Source: Asterias amurensis
Lineage: Eukaryota; Echinodermata; Asteroidea; Forcipulatida; Asteriidae
Length of the DNA stretch: 64,000 nucleotides
Assembly: GCF_032118995.1 (NCBI RefSeq)
Contig: NC_092659.1
Coordinates: 16,920,177 to 16,984,176, forward strand
Direction: 5' to 3'
Positions 21,410-32,662 of this stretch are shown here, piece after piece. The notes under the pieces were generated by a model. That model searched no databases, was not told the DNA's origin, and saw only the letters and a list, made by a program, of their open reading frames with translations. Position numbers and translations under genes: made by a program. The first letter of the stretch is position 1, and each line of letters begins with the position of its first letter.

Positions 21410-22462
21410 AATGGCATTTAAAACCCCGCGTTCGTCGTTTGCACTCTCACGGTCACTGCTTTTACCCATTTCACTATAATTATCGTTAGCGTAACGGCCA
21501 CCCGCCTGTAACCAATACAGTATTCCCAGTGAACATATTTTATTTATAGCACAAAAAGCTGTCATCACCAGACAAAATTAGGAATGCTCCATTAGTTGCA
21601 CTAGGCTCGCTCACAGACTTTGTGAAAAGTTTACAGATAATGTAAATATTTTTCAAAAAATCCCTTTTAAAAACTCCGTCTCATGTCATCATAACAGTAG
21701 AAAAAAAACATGTACAAAAAAACCCACCCAAAATTATTACTCACACACGCCATAATGGCGTAGAGTGACCCTTGAGGATTTCATGGTACCCCGGCAAGAA
21801 AGGTACATCATCTGTAGAAAATTTCTAACCTTAAAAATTCTAACGGTTATTTATAGACGTGTAGGCCTAAATTAAAAAAATATGTTGTGTGTGCAAATCA
21901 ATTTTAACAATTTGTTTACAAATTTCCTTTATTGGCAGAATTCTGGTTGCACACATCTTTGGATAGTTTCTATACTACTTTGAATAGTTCTTGTAATTTC
22001 TCAACAGTCCCTGTTCAACTTTCATAATCGTTTTTCTAAGGATGTATAATATTGAAGCAGCTAAATAAATTAACATTATCCCTCAATTTGACTATAAATT
22101 AATCAGATAACAAACAAAAAGTAAAAGCCTAGAGAAGGACGAGTCTGTTAATTGGTTAATGGCTACCAATACACGTATCAGTCCATGTGTGACGGTGCAC
22201 CAAGTCAGTGGTTAAGAGCAAGGATTACGATCCACTGCCAGTAAGGCTTTAACGAGCCGCTCGTTACAACTATAGAGAAAAGACTATGTTAAAACTAACC
22301 GACGATTTAGCGCACTGTTCAGTTGCCATTTTACTTTTGCAGAGACAAGATCGTCCTGAGTGACGGTTTGTTGACGGCTTAGTTTACCAATCCTCAGGCA
22401 GTCGATTTCCGATTCGACAGCAAGTCACAACGGCAGACACAAACGAGAATTTCAGACCGGAA

Positions 22463-23863
22463 ATGGAAGATCCAAAACCAGCAAGTTTGGAGTTTCAGTT
22501 CGCAACAACTACGACACTTCATGGGATAAGTCGTGTAGCCGAGAGACGTGGTGTCCGGGGTAAAGCCCCTTGGATTATCGTCCTACTCGTGCTTGGTGGG
22601 ATTTACGCGGCCGTTACGGTGGATCGCATCAGGGCGTACATTAGATTCGAAGCAAGCACCAATGTTATTGTCAACTTCGTGCCGAAACTCGACTTTCCCG
22701 CCGTGAGCGTTTGTAACTACAACCGGTTTATGAGTTCTAAAATTCAGGAAAAGGACAAAAAACACGTCAAAAACCTCATAAGAGTTTATGACGATTTTGA
22801 GGGGGACGACGAAGACTCGGTGGATGATTGGGACGACTTCTATTCGGATGATTCGTTCAACTACGCAGAATTTGCTTATGCAACTGGCTACTCATTGGAA
22901 AGATCAATGCACACGTGCAAATGGAAAGGAGCGAAATGTGGTGTAGAAAACTTCACAGAATTCTACTCGCCGAGTTACGGACTGTGTTACACATTTACCT
23001 CCCGTGGCAACCAAACCCTACCGGGGATCGGGAACGGGCTTCAGTTGGTTCTGGACATCGAGGAGAACGAATACACCGAGACTGAAGACGGCAACACCGA
23101 AGCAGGACTCAAATTTGCCATTCATCCTCATACTGAGTCTCCTGAAATGGACACCACGGGGCTATCTGCACCCCCTGGGTTTCATACCTTTGTATCCATA
23201 CGTCAGACACATCATCAGAACCTCCCCAAACCGTGGGGAGTTTGCGGTACCGACGAAGCTCCTCCAGAGCATGCAGAGAACACCACCAGTTCGAAGTATA
23301 GCAGAAACGATTGTCTGTCTGACTGTCAAGTTTTCGCTATCATCGATAAGTGCTCCTGTCAACCTCTTGGGACCGGCCGAGCCGTCGGAGTACCTCAGTG
23401 TAATATCACGCAGCTACCATGCACCAAGAAGGCATTAGAGCTCCATCGTGCTAAGATGGCGGAAGAGATATGTGACTGCCCCGTATCTTGTGACTACTTC
23501 ACCTATGAACCCACGATATCTATGGCGAGGTATCCGAGCAAAAGTGTCATTCAAAGTATCATTGACTCCTCCTACGCAAGCCGAGATAACGCATCTCTCT
23601 ACGATGAAGAATACACCGCCAGAAGTTTAGTGTATCTGGATGTGTACTACAACGAGTTGAGCACCACCACCTACAAGCAAGTAGAGGATCTGCCCTTCAC
23701 TGCGCTGCTGGGAGAGCTCGGCGGGCAGCTCGGGCTGTTTCTCGGCGCAAGTATTATCACCGCCGTGGAGTTTATTGACTACTTGATGAGACGGATCAAA
23801 CGCTTGTTTGTCAAAAAAGAGACACCTAAAGTAACTGAAGTGCGTGCTTTCGAAATGGAGTAA
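22463..23863 (+). CDS. DEG/ENaC family cation channel, copy 1
   Basis: A trimeric amiloride-type sodium channel subunit of the plasma membrane; the ligand or stimulus is unknown. Single-exon frame of 466 residues. The HG gating motif (H20-G21) precedes TM1 (about 35-56), followed by FPAVSVCNYNRF. The extracellular part has CKWKGAKC, YGLCYTF, PWGVCG and CDCPVSCDYFTYE, the cysteine pattern of the family. TM2 (about 412-441) carries GLFLGASI with the GAS filter at 428-430. A very acidic stretch (about 107-135) lies in the finger region. The paralogue at 29062-30510 has 13 extra N-terminal residues; here the matching codon is ACG, so this protein starts at the second Met. It could serve as ASIC/BASIC-, FaNaC- or peptide-gated type; the sequence does not decide. 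Confidence 0.93.
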   Translation: MEDPKPASLEFQFATTTTLHGISRVAERRGVRGKAPWIIVLLVLGGIYAAVTVDRIRAYIRFEASTNVIVNFVPKLDFPAVSVCNYNRFMSSKIQEKDKKHVKNLIRVYDDFEGDDEDSVDDWDDFYSDDSFNYAEFAYATGYSLERSMHTCKWKGAKCGVENFTEFYSPSYGLCYTFTSRGNQTLPGIGNGLQLVLDIEENEYTETEDGNTEAGLKFAIHPHTESPEMDTTGLSAPPGFHTFVSIRQTHHQNLPKPWGVCGTDEAPPEHAENTTSSKYSRNDCLSDCQVFAIIDKCSCQPLGTGRAVGVPQCNITQLPCTKKALELHRAKMAEEICDCPVSCDYFTYEPTISMARYPSKSVIQSIIDSSYASRDNASLYDEEYTARSLVYLDVYYNELSTTTYKQVEDLPFTALLGELGGQLGLFLGASIITAVEFIDYLMRRIKRLFVKKETPKVTEVRAFEME

Positions 23864-24055
23864 GTAAAGTATACATTTTCAGTTTGTAATCTGCTGTACT
23901 CGATCAACTTTTGCATTTTTAGGAAGTCATCCATCGTATCTGTCTAAAAAATACATTGGTTTGTACGCAGCGCTCTATGAGCAAAACTATAAGTTGTTTT
24001 CGTATACACGAAGTGACGTACTGTATGGTTAGAAAGTATTTAGTACACACGAAAA

Positions 24056-24206
24056 CAATGGGAGACTTTAGACCGCTAGGTGGCAGCAGACTTACCAGGT
24101 AAATTTCCATTGTTTACGTAGTTCTGAGCATGCGCACATTACCGAGAACAATGGATTTTACCTGGTAAGTCTGCTGCCACCAAGAGTCCTAAAAGTCTCC
24201 TATTGC
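24056..24206. mobile_element. MITE family D, copy 1, with CTCF-like arms
   Basis: Arms of about 60 bp. The left has GCTAGGTGGCAGCAGAC, then TTACCAGGTAAA; the right has the complement with CTTGGTGGCAGCAGAC. Outer ends are GGGAGAC and GTCTCC. It begins 193 bases after the stop of DEG/ENaC copy 1. A relative is at 28657-28812. Confidence 0.8.
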
Positions 24207-25318
24207 AAGAAAGAAATCATATCAAAATGTAGCTTTCTTGTGTTTTTTAAGGGAACAACAAGCAGTTGAAAAATATAGTGCAACTTCCATTGCAATTTCT
24301 CTCTAAAAAAAAAGGTTGGGGTGGCTGTGGAGCATAGGACCTAACGGGACCAGCGATGATTTCACTTTGTGGTTTCAAAATGCAGATTCCCTTCTTCAAT
24401 CACAACAAATAGTTATACGATTAAGCTATAAACTCGAAAAAAATAACAAAAATATGTTTTTGTTCTATTTCTCAATCCGGTATATTACCATTTTTAATGT
24501 ATGTATATATGACGTGCATGCGGAAATTTATCTTTGAGGCATAGCATCCATTGTTTCTAAGAAGTCGTTTGTAATTAATAACAATCGTATTAATAATAGT
24601 AATTACTATTAGTAAAGTATTTAATATATATCCCAGATTTATAACAATTTGTTCTTGATGTAATAAGAAATCTTATGTAAACAATTTGTTTAGCTAATTT
24701 GGCGGAGCATGAAGTAAGAACCAATACAATTGAAGAAATTTTTGTTTTCTGTAACAAAGGTTTCTGTTTTCACTTAAAAAAAAAGGGAAAACATTGTTTT
24801 GCCCCATCCTCTATAGTAAGCCACAAAAAAACATATCAAACATCAACGTTGTAAAACTAGCAGACACTGGGTGGCTCGCGTTCAAAAGAAAACAAAACAT
24901 TTTTGATTCTTCGGATTTGACGCACATTTACTATGCTTAACTTAATTGGGCCAATCAAAATAAGAAACAAATATTTGAGTGTTCTTTAAATGCTATTGTT
25001 CTCAAATTTAAGCAGTTAGTGCAGATACAAATGTTTCTCTTAAGAACTGTTTCCAAGTGAACTTTATAAAGTGTCAGCTTGAAGATTTACAAACGTGTAA
25101 CTCAATATAACCAATACTGTACTTCGCCTGTGATGAGTAAAAAAATTAAAACATCATAAAATATAGAAGAAAACATTATAGATGTTAATCCACCTTTTCA
25201 TACTGTACATCATTTTGGCCTCACCACTTTACTCCTATTGGAGTAATAACCACCAACTGTTTCTGAAATAGAAACTTTGATTGGCTATAATCTTCCCGCT
25301 TCTTTCTGGATCCCTCCC

Positions 25319-25702
25319 TTAAAGGCACTGGACACTATTAGTAATTGTCAAAGACTAGCCTTCACAGTTGGTGTATCTCAACATATGCATAAAATAACAA
25401 ACCTGTGAAAATTTGAGCTCAATCGGTCATCGAAGTTGCGAGATAATAATGAAAGAAAAAACACCCTTGTCACACGAAGTTGTGTGCGTTTATGGTTGAT
25501 TTCGAGACCTTAAATTCTAAATCTGAGGTCTCGAAATCAAATTCATGGAAAATTACTTCTCTCCCGAAAAATATGACTCTTCAGAGGGAGCCGTTTCTCA
25601 TAATGTTTTATACCATCAACCTCTCCCCATTACTCGCCACCAAGAAAGCTTTTATGCTAATAATCCTTTTGAGTAATTACCAATAGTGGCCACTGCCTTT
25701 AA
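25319..25702. mobile_element. TTAA-bounded MITE family C, copy 3
   Basis: Starts TTAAAGGCACTGGACAC and ends GTGGCCACTGCCTTTAA. It is in the opposite orientation to copy 2, judged from the order of the inner motifs AACACCCTTGTCACACGAAG and GAGACCTTAAATTC. Confidence 0.88.
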
Positions 25703-26379
25703 ACCCTTTCCCCCTCTCTTTTTCTATAAATTTATAGTATTTGTTTGTACTTGTCTTATGCCTCTCTGAAGAAGGTCCGGTTTGGCTCAAAAGCTAAGGC
25801 CAGCTACCCTACTCATTACAAGATGAAGTATGATACATTCATTACAAATCAATGTGAAACAGTGCTCTCATATTCGGTACCTTCTTGAGACCAAGGACAA
25901 GACAAAACAGGGAAAATAAAAGCACTTTATCGGGAAGTTATAAAGACCGGGATGATCCATAAGAAATTATGTGTACAAAGGCTATTGGAATATCTTAAGT
26001 ACAGGGACAATTGAAAGAACCAAAGATGTCTCCACAGGGATACATAATATTTGAGAATGAGAGGTGGCCGAAACACCTTTACACATCAATTATTTTACTT
26101 GGGTCTGAAAATGTAGAGAAGAGTCAAAACAATGTGAAAGTAAGTCAGAGGTACTGTTTGTACAAAGTCATAATCATTTTTTATTTAATAACAGATTTGA
26201 AGGTCATCATCTGATTGTTTACATGGGTAATTGAAGCTCAATATGAGGTGGATTTGGAAAGCTTTTAGGCCTAAACAAATATTGACCCCATTTTGCTCAC
26301 ACACGAGTATTTCCCAAATGGCCAGTTTCCATTGGAAGTTGGCACTTTTCCTGTAACAGTGTTTTTCTTTGTGCAGAAG

Positions 26380-26733
26380 TGAACGTTGCCTTGGATCGGT
26401 CGAGTTGGTCTTTGAAAAGCGTTTGTAACCGTTTGTTATAAAATGCATATGATTAGAAAGTTATTTTAAAAGTAGAATATAATGATCCACACAAGTATCA
26501 CTCGAAATTGCGTGGTTTTCCTTTTACCACGTCGACTAACACGTTCGGCCAGTAAATGGCCGACCGTGTTAGTTCGCAAAGTAAAGGAAAACCACGCAAT
26601 TTCGAGGCAAATTTGTGTGGATCATTGTATTCTACTTTTAAATCATCTTTTTAACCATATGCATTTTATAACAAACGGTTACAAACGCTTTTAAAAGACC
26701 AACTCGACCGATCCAAGGCAACGTGTTCCTTTC
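26380..26733. mobile_element. Long palindromic MITE family E, copy 1
   Basis: A ~350 bp palindrome. The left arm begins GAACGTTGCCTTGGATCGG; the right arm ends with CCGATCCAAGGCAACG. Inner landmarks are AATGATCCACACAA, GAAATTGCGTGGTTTTCC and the centre AACACG..CGTGTTAG. A half-decayed copy is at 47166-47427. Confidence 0.88.
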
Positions 26734-27189
26734 AAAATAATGTCACTGCACATCATGTTGTGTTTTATTTCCGGTACTGAGCGACAATGTGTATCCGTAA
26801 CAACGGATTATGATTTAGTAATAACTGATTCTGTATAAAATTTATTGGCTTGACTTAACTTTTATAGGATATTCATTGCAAAAATTATTTCCAGTCGATT
26901 TTATGAAAAGCCATTATAAAATGTATTTCATGTCAAAGTATTTTTCTCGTGTAGGTGGCGTGAATAGCCAGATCAAAACGATACAAAACAAAGGAATTTA
27001 CATTCCATTTTCATGTTCAAACGACAACCTTGGGATGGCACATCAAATGGTTTTACAAAATACTGGTGGAAAGGTGATTTAACGCCTTCATTAAGATTTA
27101 TTGCATTTACAGCGATGGAACACCTACCCGTAACTTTATGCAGTCACGTTCAGTTAATGCAATAGAAGCCGATGGCAAAGTTTGAGAGA

Positions 27190-27375
27190 TTTAATATCGG
27201 CACCGAGTTCCGTATGTGTCAATGCTGGTGCGCGAATGGCGATTGCGACACAAATTTTGACGTCACAAATTCGCAACAGTTGTGTTCACCTGCTGTGAAA
27301 CAATGGCAGCGAAAAGAGCCATGTGACGTCAAAGATCGTATCACATTCGCATTCCAAGGAAGTATTGAGCCGGGC
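27190..27375. mobile_element. Degenerate MITE family F, copy 1
   Basis: It shares TTTTGACGTCA, AAATTCGCAACA, CACATTCGCATTCC and a GCCGGGCTC-like end with the better element at 49093-49268. Terminal repeats are eroded, so the bounds are approximate. Confidence 0.5.
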
Positions 27376-28167
27376 TCAAGACATGCGTGATGTTTGGTTT
27401 GGCACGGTTTTGATCCCCAAAGTTTGGTTTATACAGCAGAAGATATGTGATGCTTGTACCATAGCCTGAACATCTGACGTCACACTTTGAGGCTCGCTTG
27501 AGTCGAGCCAACGCCCATAATCACCTTTGACCTCGTGTCATTTCACATGGTCTGTACGGTTCTGGAGATTCGCAGTCTAACCCGACGTACTTGTGTATAC
27601 ATGTACATATAATTCAATACAAGTTTTTAGTCTTGCGGCCAGGACAAGGGAACCAGTCTACATGTACCCTCGTTCGGTTTATGTTTGCGAACGAGGGTAT
27701 ACGCTCCTCTTAATATTAATGCATGACGTCATAATTCTTACCCAAAAAGATGCTATGGGCGCACTTCCCCCATCGCTTGCGCAGTGACTGCGTTTTGGAT
27801 TAGCATTGTGACGTACCTCATACATAAATATTAAGAAAGGCGTATAGTTTAGTCCCTAAGAAGGCGCTTTTCATGCTTTATTACTGTGGAAAACGAACAT
27901 CTACGACGTACGCACGCGGCGCACAGGATGGGCCAATTAGCAACTGTTTTACCACTACGAAGTAGCCCAACTGAAATGATGTCATGCTCAAAATGTCTTG
28001 AACTGTTTTTGACTATTTTATTTATTGAAGACAAAAAAAAGAGTAAATGGATACACTGTGAGTTGGAGAAACATATATATTTCTTTGCAAACTAGAGGAT
28101 TGGAATAAATTTGTTTACCCCAAAGCAATGAATTATTTTTCTATGGAAAGGTTTTATACAGGATTAG

Positions 28168-28388
28168 TATAGACGACAGGATAAGTATGACCTCTGACGT
28201 CACTCGGAAACCATAACATGATTCGCACGCATACCGCCGGGCAAAACCGTTGTGTTTTGGCAGCCAGCTAGAAAGTGTATGCAATCTTACCATGACTACG
28301 TGTCGTTTTGCCCGGCGAAACATGACGTATGCAGGGTTTTTATCAACAGAGGGCAGTTTGAATGTAAACATAGGTCACATCGTCTGTA
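28168..28388. mobile_element. MITE family G, copy 1
   Basis: It is alike along its length to 62392-62602, with GTCACTCGGAAACCATAAC, ATGATTCGCACGCATACCG, TTTTGCCCGGCGAAACATG and end GTCACATCGTC. A short insertion interrupts the left terminal repeat here (GACGACAGGATAAG). Ends pair as TATAGACGATGTGAC and its complement in the other copy. Confidence 0.85.
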
Positions 28389-28656
28389 GAGCTGCCAATA
28401 TATTTGCTCTCATATTTGCTATCTTAGAAAGTTTCCCTTTTCTATAAAGACAAAAACTAAACGTTATTCTTGCCGTCTCAATCAAGCATGCCTGAAAGAG
28501 TTCATAATCATGCCTTCAGCAAGCTCGACAGCTACACAAAAATAGAGATTCATTAAAAATATACACTGAATCTAAAAAGCAAAATCACCTATCTTGCTTA
28601 ATCTGAATCATGCTTTACCTAACCACACTACTCGCCAACCCAAAAAGGTTTGGAAC

Positions 28657-28812
28657 GCTAGGTGGCAGCAGACTCATAAGTCAAACAATAGAGCTTACCG
28701 CAAATACTCGGTACGCACGCTGTAGGCGTTGATTAAGGTGCATGCTATTTGTATTTGAGAAAAGATCTATGAAAATTTACATGATGTAGAGTCTGCTGCC
28801 ACCCAGCGTTCA
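28657..28812. mobile_element. MITE family D, copy 2
   Basis: The left arm has ACGCTAGGTGGCAGCAGAC and the right has GTCTGCTGCCACCCAGCGTT. The core differs from copy 1. It ends 250 bases before the stop codon of DEG/ENaC copy 2, the mirror position of copy 1. Confidence 0.78.
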
Positions 28813-29061
28813 AATACTCCCGATGTTTTACGAAGCGAAGAGATTTGCTGACTGGTATTTCTGCTAAAACAGCTTAATGAAATTGTGCAGAGAGTTTACA
28901 CATCGGTGAATACTAACAAGCAATGTAAAAAACAAGCTACCTAAAGAGTTAAGCTAACCTTAACGAGATAAAACAGTTTTTGATAAGTTGAAACAAAATA
29001 AAGTTTGCCGATATATCGGTTTAAAAATGTACATGTTTTGCTCTGTTTCCAAAACGTGTGC

Positions 29062-30510
29062 TTAGGATTTCTGAGGTGCCTCACTAAGGTCCTTCGTTGA
29101 ACAGTGTACTTTATTGCCTCCCACCTTAGCCTTGGCGAGTAAGCGTTTAATCCGTCTCACCAAGTAGTCAATAAACTCCACGGCGGTGATAATACTTGCG
29201 CCGAGAAACAGCCCGAGCTGCCCGCCGAGCTCTCCCAGCAGCGCAGTGAAGGGGAGGTCCTCTACTTGGTCGTAAGTGGTGGTGCTCAACTCGTTGTAGT
29301 ACACGTCCAGATAAACAAGACTTTTGGTGACGTACTGTTCATCGTACAATGATGCGTTCTCTCGACTTCCGTAGGAGTCCATGGCACTTTGAAGAACACT
29401 AATGCTCGGATACCTCGCCATAGATATCGTGGGTTCGTAGGTGAAGTAGTCACAAGATACGGGGCAGGTACAAGTGCCTTCCGCCGCACGTCCACGATGA
29501 ACAACCAAGGCCTTCTCTGTGCATTTTAGCTGGGTGATATTGCACAGAGATATTTCGTCCAATCGGAGGTACCCAAGAGGCTGACAGGAGCACTTGTCGA
29601 TGATGGCATCACGCTCGCAGTTAGACAGACATGTGTTTCTGCTATAATTTGTAGGTTCTTGGTAAGCTTCGTTGATACCGCAAACTCCCCACGGTTTGTG
29701 GAGGTTCTTATGATGTGTCTGGCGTATGGACACAAAGGTATGGAACCCCGGGGCAGCAGACAGTCCTATGGTGTCCATAGCAGGAATTTCGTTGTGAGGA
29801 TGAATTGCAAATTTTATACCTGCTTCGGTGTTGCCTTGCTCGGTCTCGGTGTATTCGTTCTCCTCGATGTCTAGAACCAACCGAAGCCCGTTCCCGATCC
29901 CCGGTAGGGTTTGGTTGCCGCGGGAGGTAAATGTGTAACACAGTCCGTAGTGCGGAGAGTAGAAGTTTTCGAAGTTTTTCACACCACACTTTGCTCCTTT
30001 CCATTTGCACGTGTGCATTGACTTTTTCAAGGAATAACCAGTTTTTAAGGCAAAGTCTTCGAAGTCAAACGAATCATCTGAATACAAATCGTCCAAGTTA
30101 CCGAACAAGTAGTCTCCAAAGTCAAACTCTGCGTAAGTTCGTTCATAAACTTGTATGAGTTGTTTTACGTGCTTCTTGTCCTTTTCCTGAATTGCAGAAC
30201 TCATGAACCGGTTGTAGTTACAAACGGTCACGGCGGGAAAGTCGAGTTTCGGCATGAAATCAACCATGACATTGGTGCTTGCTTCGTATCTCAAGTACGC
30301 ACTGATGCGATCGAACGTAACGGCCGCGTAAAACCCACTTGCCACCAGCAACACGATCACCCAAGGGGCTTTACCCCATATCCCACGGCTCTCGGCTACA
30401 TGACCTATGGCATGGAGGGTCGTAGTTGTGGCAAACTCAAACTCCAAACTTGCTTGTTTTGGATCTTCCATTTCCGGGCTGATATTCTCGTTTTTGTCTG
30501 CCATAGTCAC
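29062..30510 (-). CDS. DEG/ENaC family cation channel, copy 2
   Basis: The paralogue of 22463-23863, single exon, 482 residues. TM1, FPAVTVCNYNRF, CKWKGAKC, YGLCYTF, PWGVCG, CTCPVSCDYFTYE and GLFLGASI are kept, so the subunit should fold and form the usual GAS filter. The gating motif before TM1 reads H33-A34 (LHAIG) where copy 1 and the family have HG. Differences cluster in the acidic finger segment (YAEFDFGDYLFGNLDDL region), in a shorter loop before YSRNTCLSNC, and at the C-terminus. Copies face each other tail to tail across 5.2 kb. I infer an inverted local duplication. Whether it works alone or only in heteromers cannot be told. Confidence 0.93.
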   Translation of the reverse strand: MTMADKNENISPEMEDPKQASLEFEFATTTTLHAIGHVAESRGIWGKAPWVIVLLVASGFYAAVTFDRISAYLRYEASTNVMVDFMPKLDFPAVTVCNYNRFMSSAIQEKDKKHVKQLIQVYERTYAEFDFGDYLFGNLDDLYSDDSFDFEDFALKTGYSLKKSMHTCKWKGAKCGVKNFENFYSPHYGLCYTFTSRGNQTLPGIGNGLRLVLDIEENEYTETEQGNTEAGIKFAIHPHNEIPAMDTIGLSAAPGFHTFVSIRQTHHKNLHKPWGVCGINEAYQEPTNYSRNTCLSNCERDAIIDKCSCQPLGYLRLDEISLCNITQLKCTEKALVVHRGRAAEGTCTCPVSCDYFTYEPTISMARYPSISVLQSAMDSYGSRENASLYDEQYVTKSLVYLDVYYNELSTTTYDQVEDLPFTALLGELGGQLGLFLGASIITAVEFIDYLVRRIKRLLAKAKVGGNKVHCSTKDLSEAPQKS

Positions 30511-32662
30511 TGCTGCTTAATCAGAAAAGATCATTCAAACTACTACAACCGCTTAAGGATTGGTAATTAAGTCGTCAACAAAACATCACTTGAGACGAAC
30601 TTGACTCGGAATAATAACTATGCCAACTGAAAGTGCGCTCTGTCGTTGGTCGGTTTTTAATGCGAGATCCTAAAAGCTTCGCTACCAGTTTCATCGTTTA
30701 TTAATGGATGAAAAGTCGCGTTAAAAGGGTTTATATTAATTATGCAGGTGAACAAGCTTGCCATTAGCCAATTAACGATTTATCTTTCCCTTTGTTTTAT
30801 GATACGCCGTTGGAAGGTTAATTTGTAGTCAATAGCCATAGAGCCCTTGATTGGCTGCGCAGCACGTACACGCGTGTGCACTTCACTATGTTAAACATTG
30901 ATTAAAGACGCAGACGTCGATTTCACCAAACTCTTCCTAACTTTAGGATTAATATTAGGACTTAGGATGGGTTCAGTTCCGTATCCGAAGATGTTAGGAC
31001 GCAGTGAACCTATCCTAAATTAGGAATAATCCTAGTGTTTCGAAATCGACTGCTGCAATGACGTTATGTGCTACACATCTATACAAGGGAAACAAATAAA
31101 ATGTTTAAAAAAAACTGAACAGTACGCTCTATCGTCAGTGCTTTTAACGGGCGGTTCGTAAAAGCTTTTCTCGCACTGGCAATGAAGTCGTTAGCTTGCC
31201 CTATCTGGTATGGATTACATTAAGCATGATTATAATTAGTCGATAATCGACCTAAGGTTCGCTGTTCTTTTTCCAAGGCATGCATGCCCACAGGAAGCTC
31301 AAAACACTGGTCAGACCCATTATGAGAAGCAGAGTTAGGAGTCAATGCGAGCGCCAGGCGCAAAGCCATTACGGCGTGAGGAAGCCAGGGCCCTTGATTT
31401 GTTTATTTTAATTCTATAATGCATGCTGTCTGTGGTGCAATATTACGTTATTCCTTTAATACCTTTTTGAGCAAAACATTGTTTGAATTAAACGTGTCAC
31501 AATCTTAAAGCGTGTTTAAATGCATTCGTCATAATGCGTTTATTCTTGCGTATCCATTGGGTTTAGTTTTTATTGTGCGTAACAGACTCAACGTTTGACT
31601 GTGCTCGCGCGTATTCGAACAAAATGTTCGAATACTTTCTGGACCATTTAGTTCAACGTAATACAACACGTGAAAGAAACACTCGCTCGCGCGGCAGATA
31701 CCATTGTTCGTACACGCGCGCGACGTACACTTTGCTCAGTCTATTGTCACGTAATCAAGAGTTATGACAATGGTCTCTCTAGAAACGTATAATAATGTTG
31801 TTTTATTTATTTATATGAGAGCGAAACAAAGAGCCATTACGCTCATAAACATTTAAAGTGTTGCATCATGGTGACTTAGTTTCACTCGCTGGCTTTAAGG
31901 TCGATCAATTATGGAAGCTGTTGAGTGCTTTTCACAAAAAGTATGAGGAGAAAAAACCTTCCAAGGTAGGGTGTTAAATTATTAAATACTGAACATTTTA
32001 ATGACCAATACTTAGGCCTGTTGGTTAAAGTAAACTATGTTGAGAAAGGAATCTCTCCGAAGTATGGCTTTCTCCTGAAGATGACTCGGGGCAAACTGAT
32101 CGAAACGTTCACGTTGGCGCAAATGTGGATTGATGTTTTCATCCCACTTCTTAAACTGGAATGTCTTCATTGTCTAATTCTCACCTTGTCTAGATTCTGA
32201 ACACTGAACAGGCTTTGACAAGAATTATCACAGCTGTAGATGTAGGCCTAACCCACAGAATTCTTTCCAGAACTAAAACTACTCAAAAAAAAATTCACAT
32301 GGCGTTGCCACATACCTCTCTTTTAGTTATATACTTCCATCATTCAAAGTTGTAAAACCTACTTAGCTTTAGTTTTTAAAAAATTAACGCAAAAACATTT
32401 GTATGTGAGAAACAAACAAGAATTTTTTCTCATACTTCCCGAGGGTCGACTTGAATCAAATTTTACAATTATTATTTTTCTCGTAGAATTACGTTGACAA
32501 AAACAATATATATATTATATACCCTATACCTTTAGGTCAACAAAATACAAGTATCTCCATAAATACAATACAAGGACGCCAAAACATACCTGATTATAAC
32601 CAGCACACTCCGGTAGAGATGACAAGCTAGGTGTTAGGAGAGAAATCATAAACACTCGGGGC
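30511..32662. other. Spacer upstream of DEG/ENaC copy 2 and ASB
   Basis: No gene was recognised. It should include the minus-strand channel promoter. One palindromic element lies at 30928-31045. Confidence 0.45.
30928..31045. mobile_element. Small palindromic element, TTAGGA family
   Basis: Ends GTCGATTTCACCAAACTC and GTTTCGAAATCGAC, with TCCTAA/TTAGGA arms inside. The same end motif (GTCGATTTCACAAAG) and TTAGGACTAGTCCTAA repeats make up the nested element at 47438-47587. Confidence 0.65.

Larger units (their letters stand above)
19716..22462. other. Spacer between BRCC3 and DEG/ENaC copy 1
   Basis: Apart from a MITE and a tRNA-like relic I see no gene. The first part probably includes the rest of the BRCC3 3' UTR (an ATTAAA lies at 20471). 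The last 300 bases should contain the channel promoter; no TATA box is obvious. Confidence 0.45.
23864..29061. other. Spacer between the two tail-to-tail channels
   Basis: A 5.2 kb stretch with no recognised gene. It contains at least five inverted-repeat elements, listed separately, and should hold the 3' UTRs of both convergent channel genes. Confidence 0.55.

Noticed and set aside
23004-23438. 144-codon frame overlapping DEG/ENaC copy 1
   Set aside because: It is a shadow of the real channel frame; the channel frame has all family motifs.
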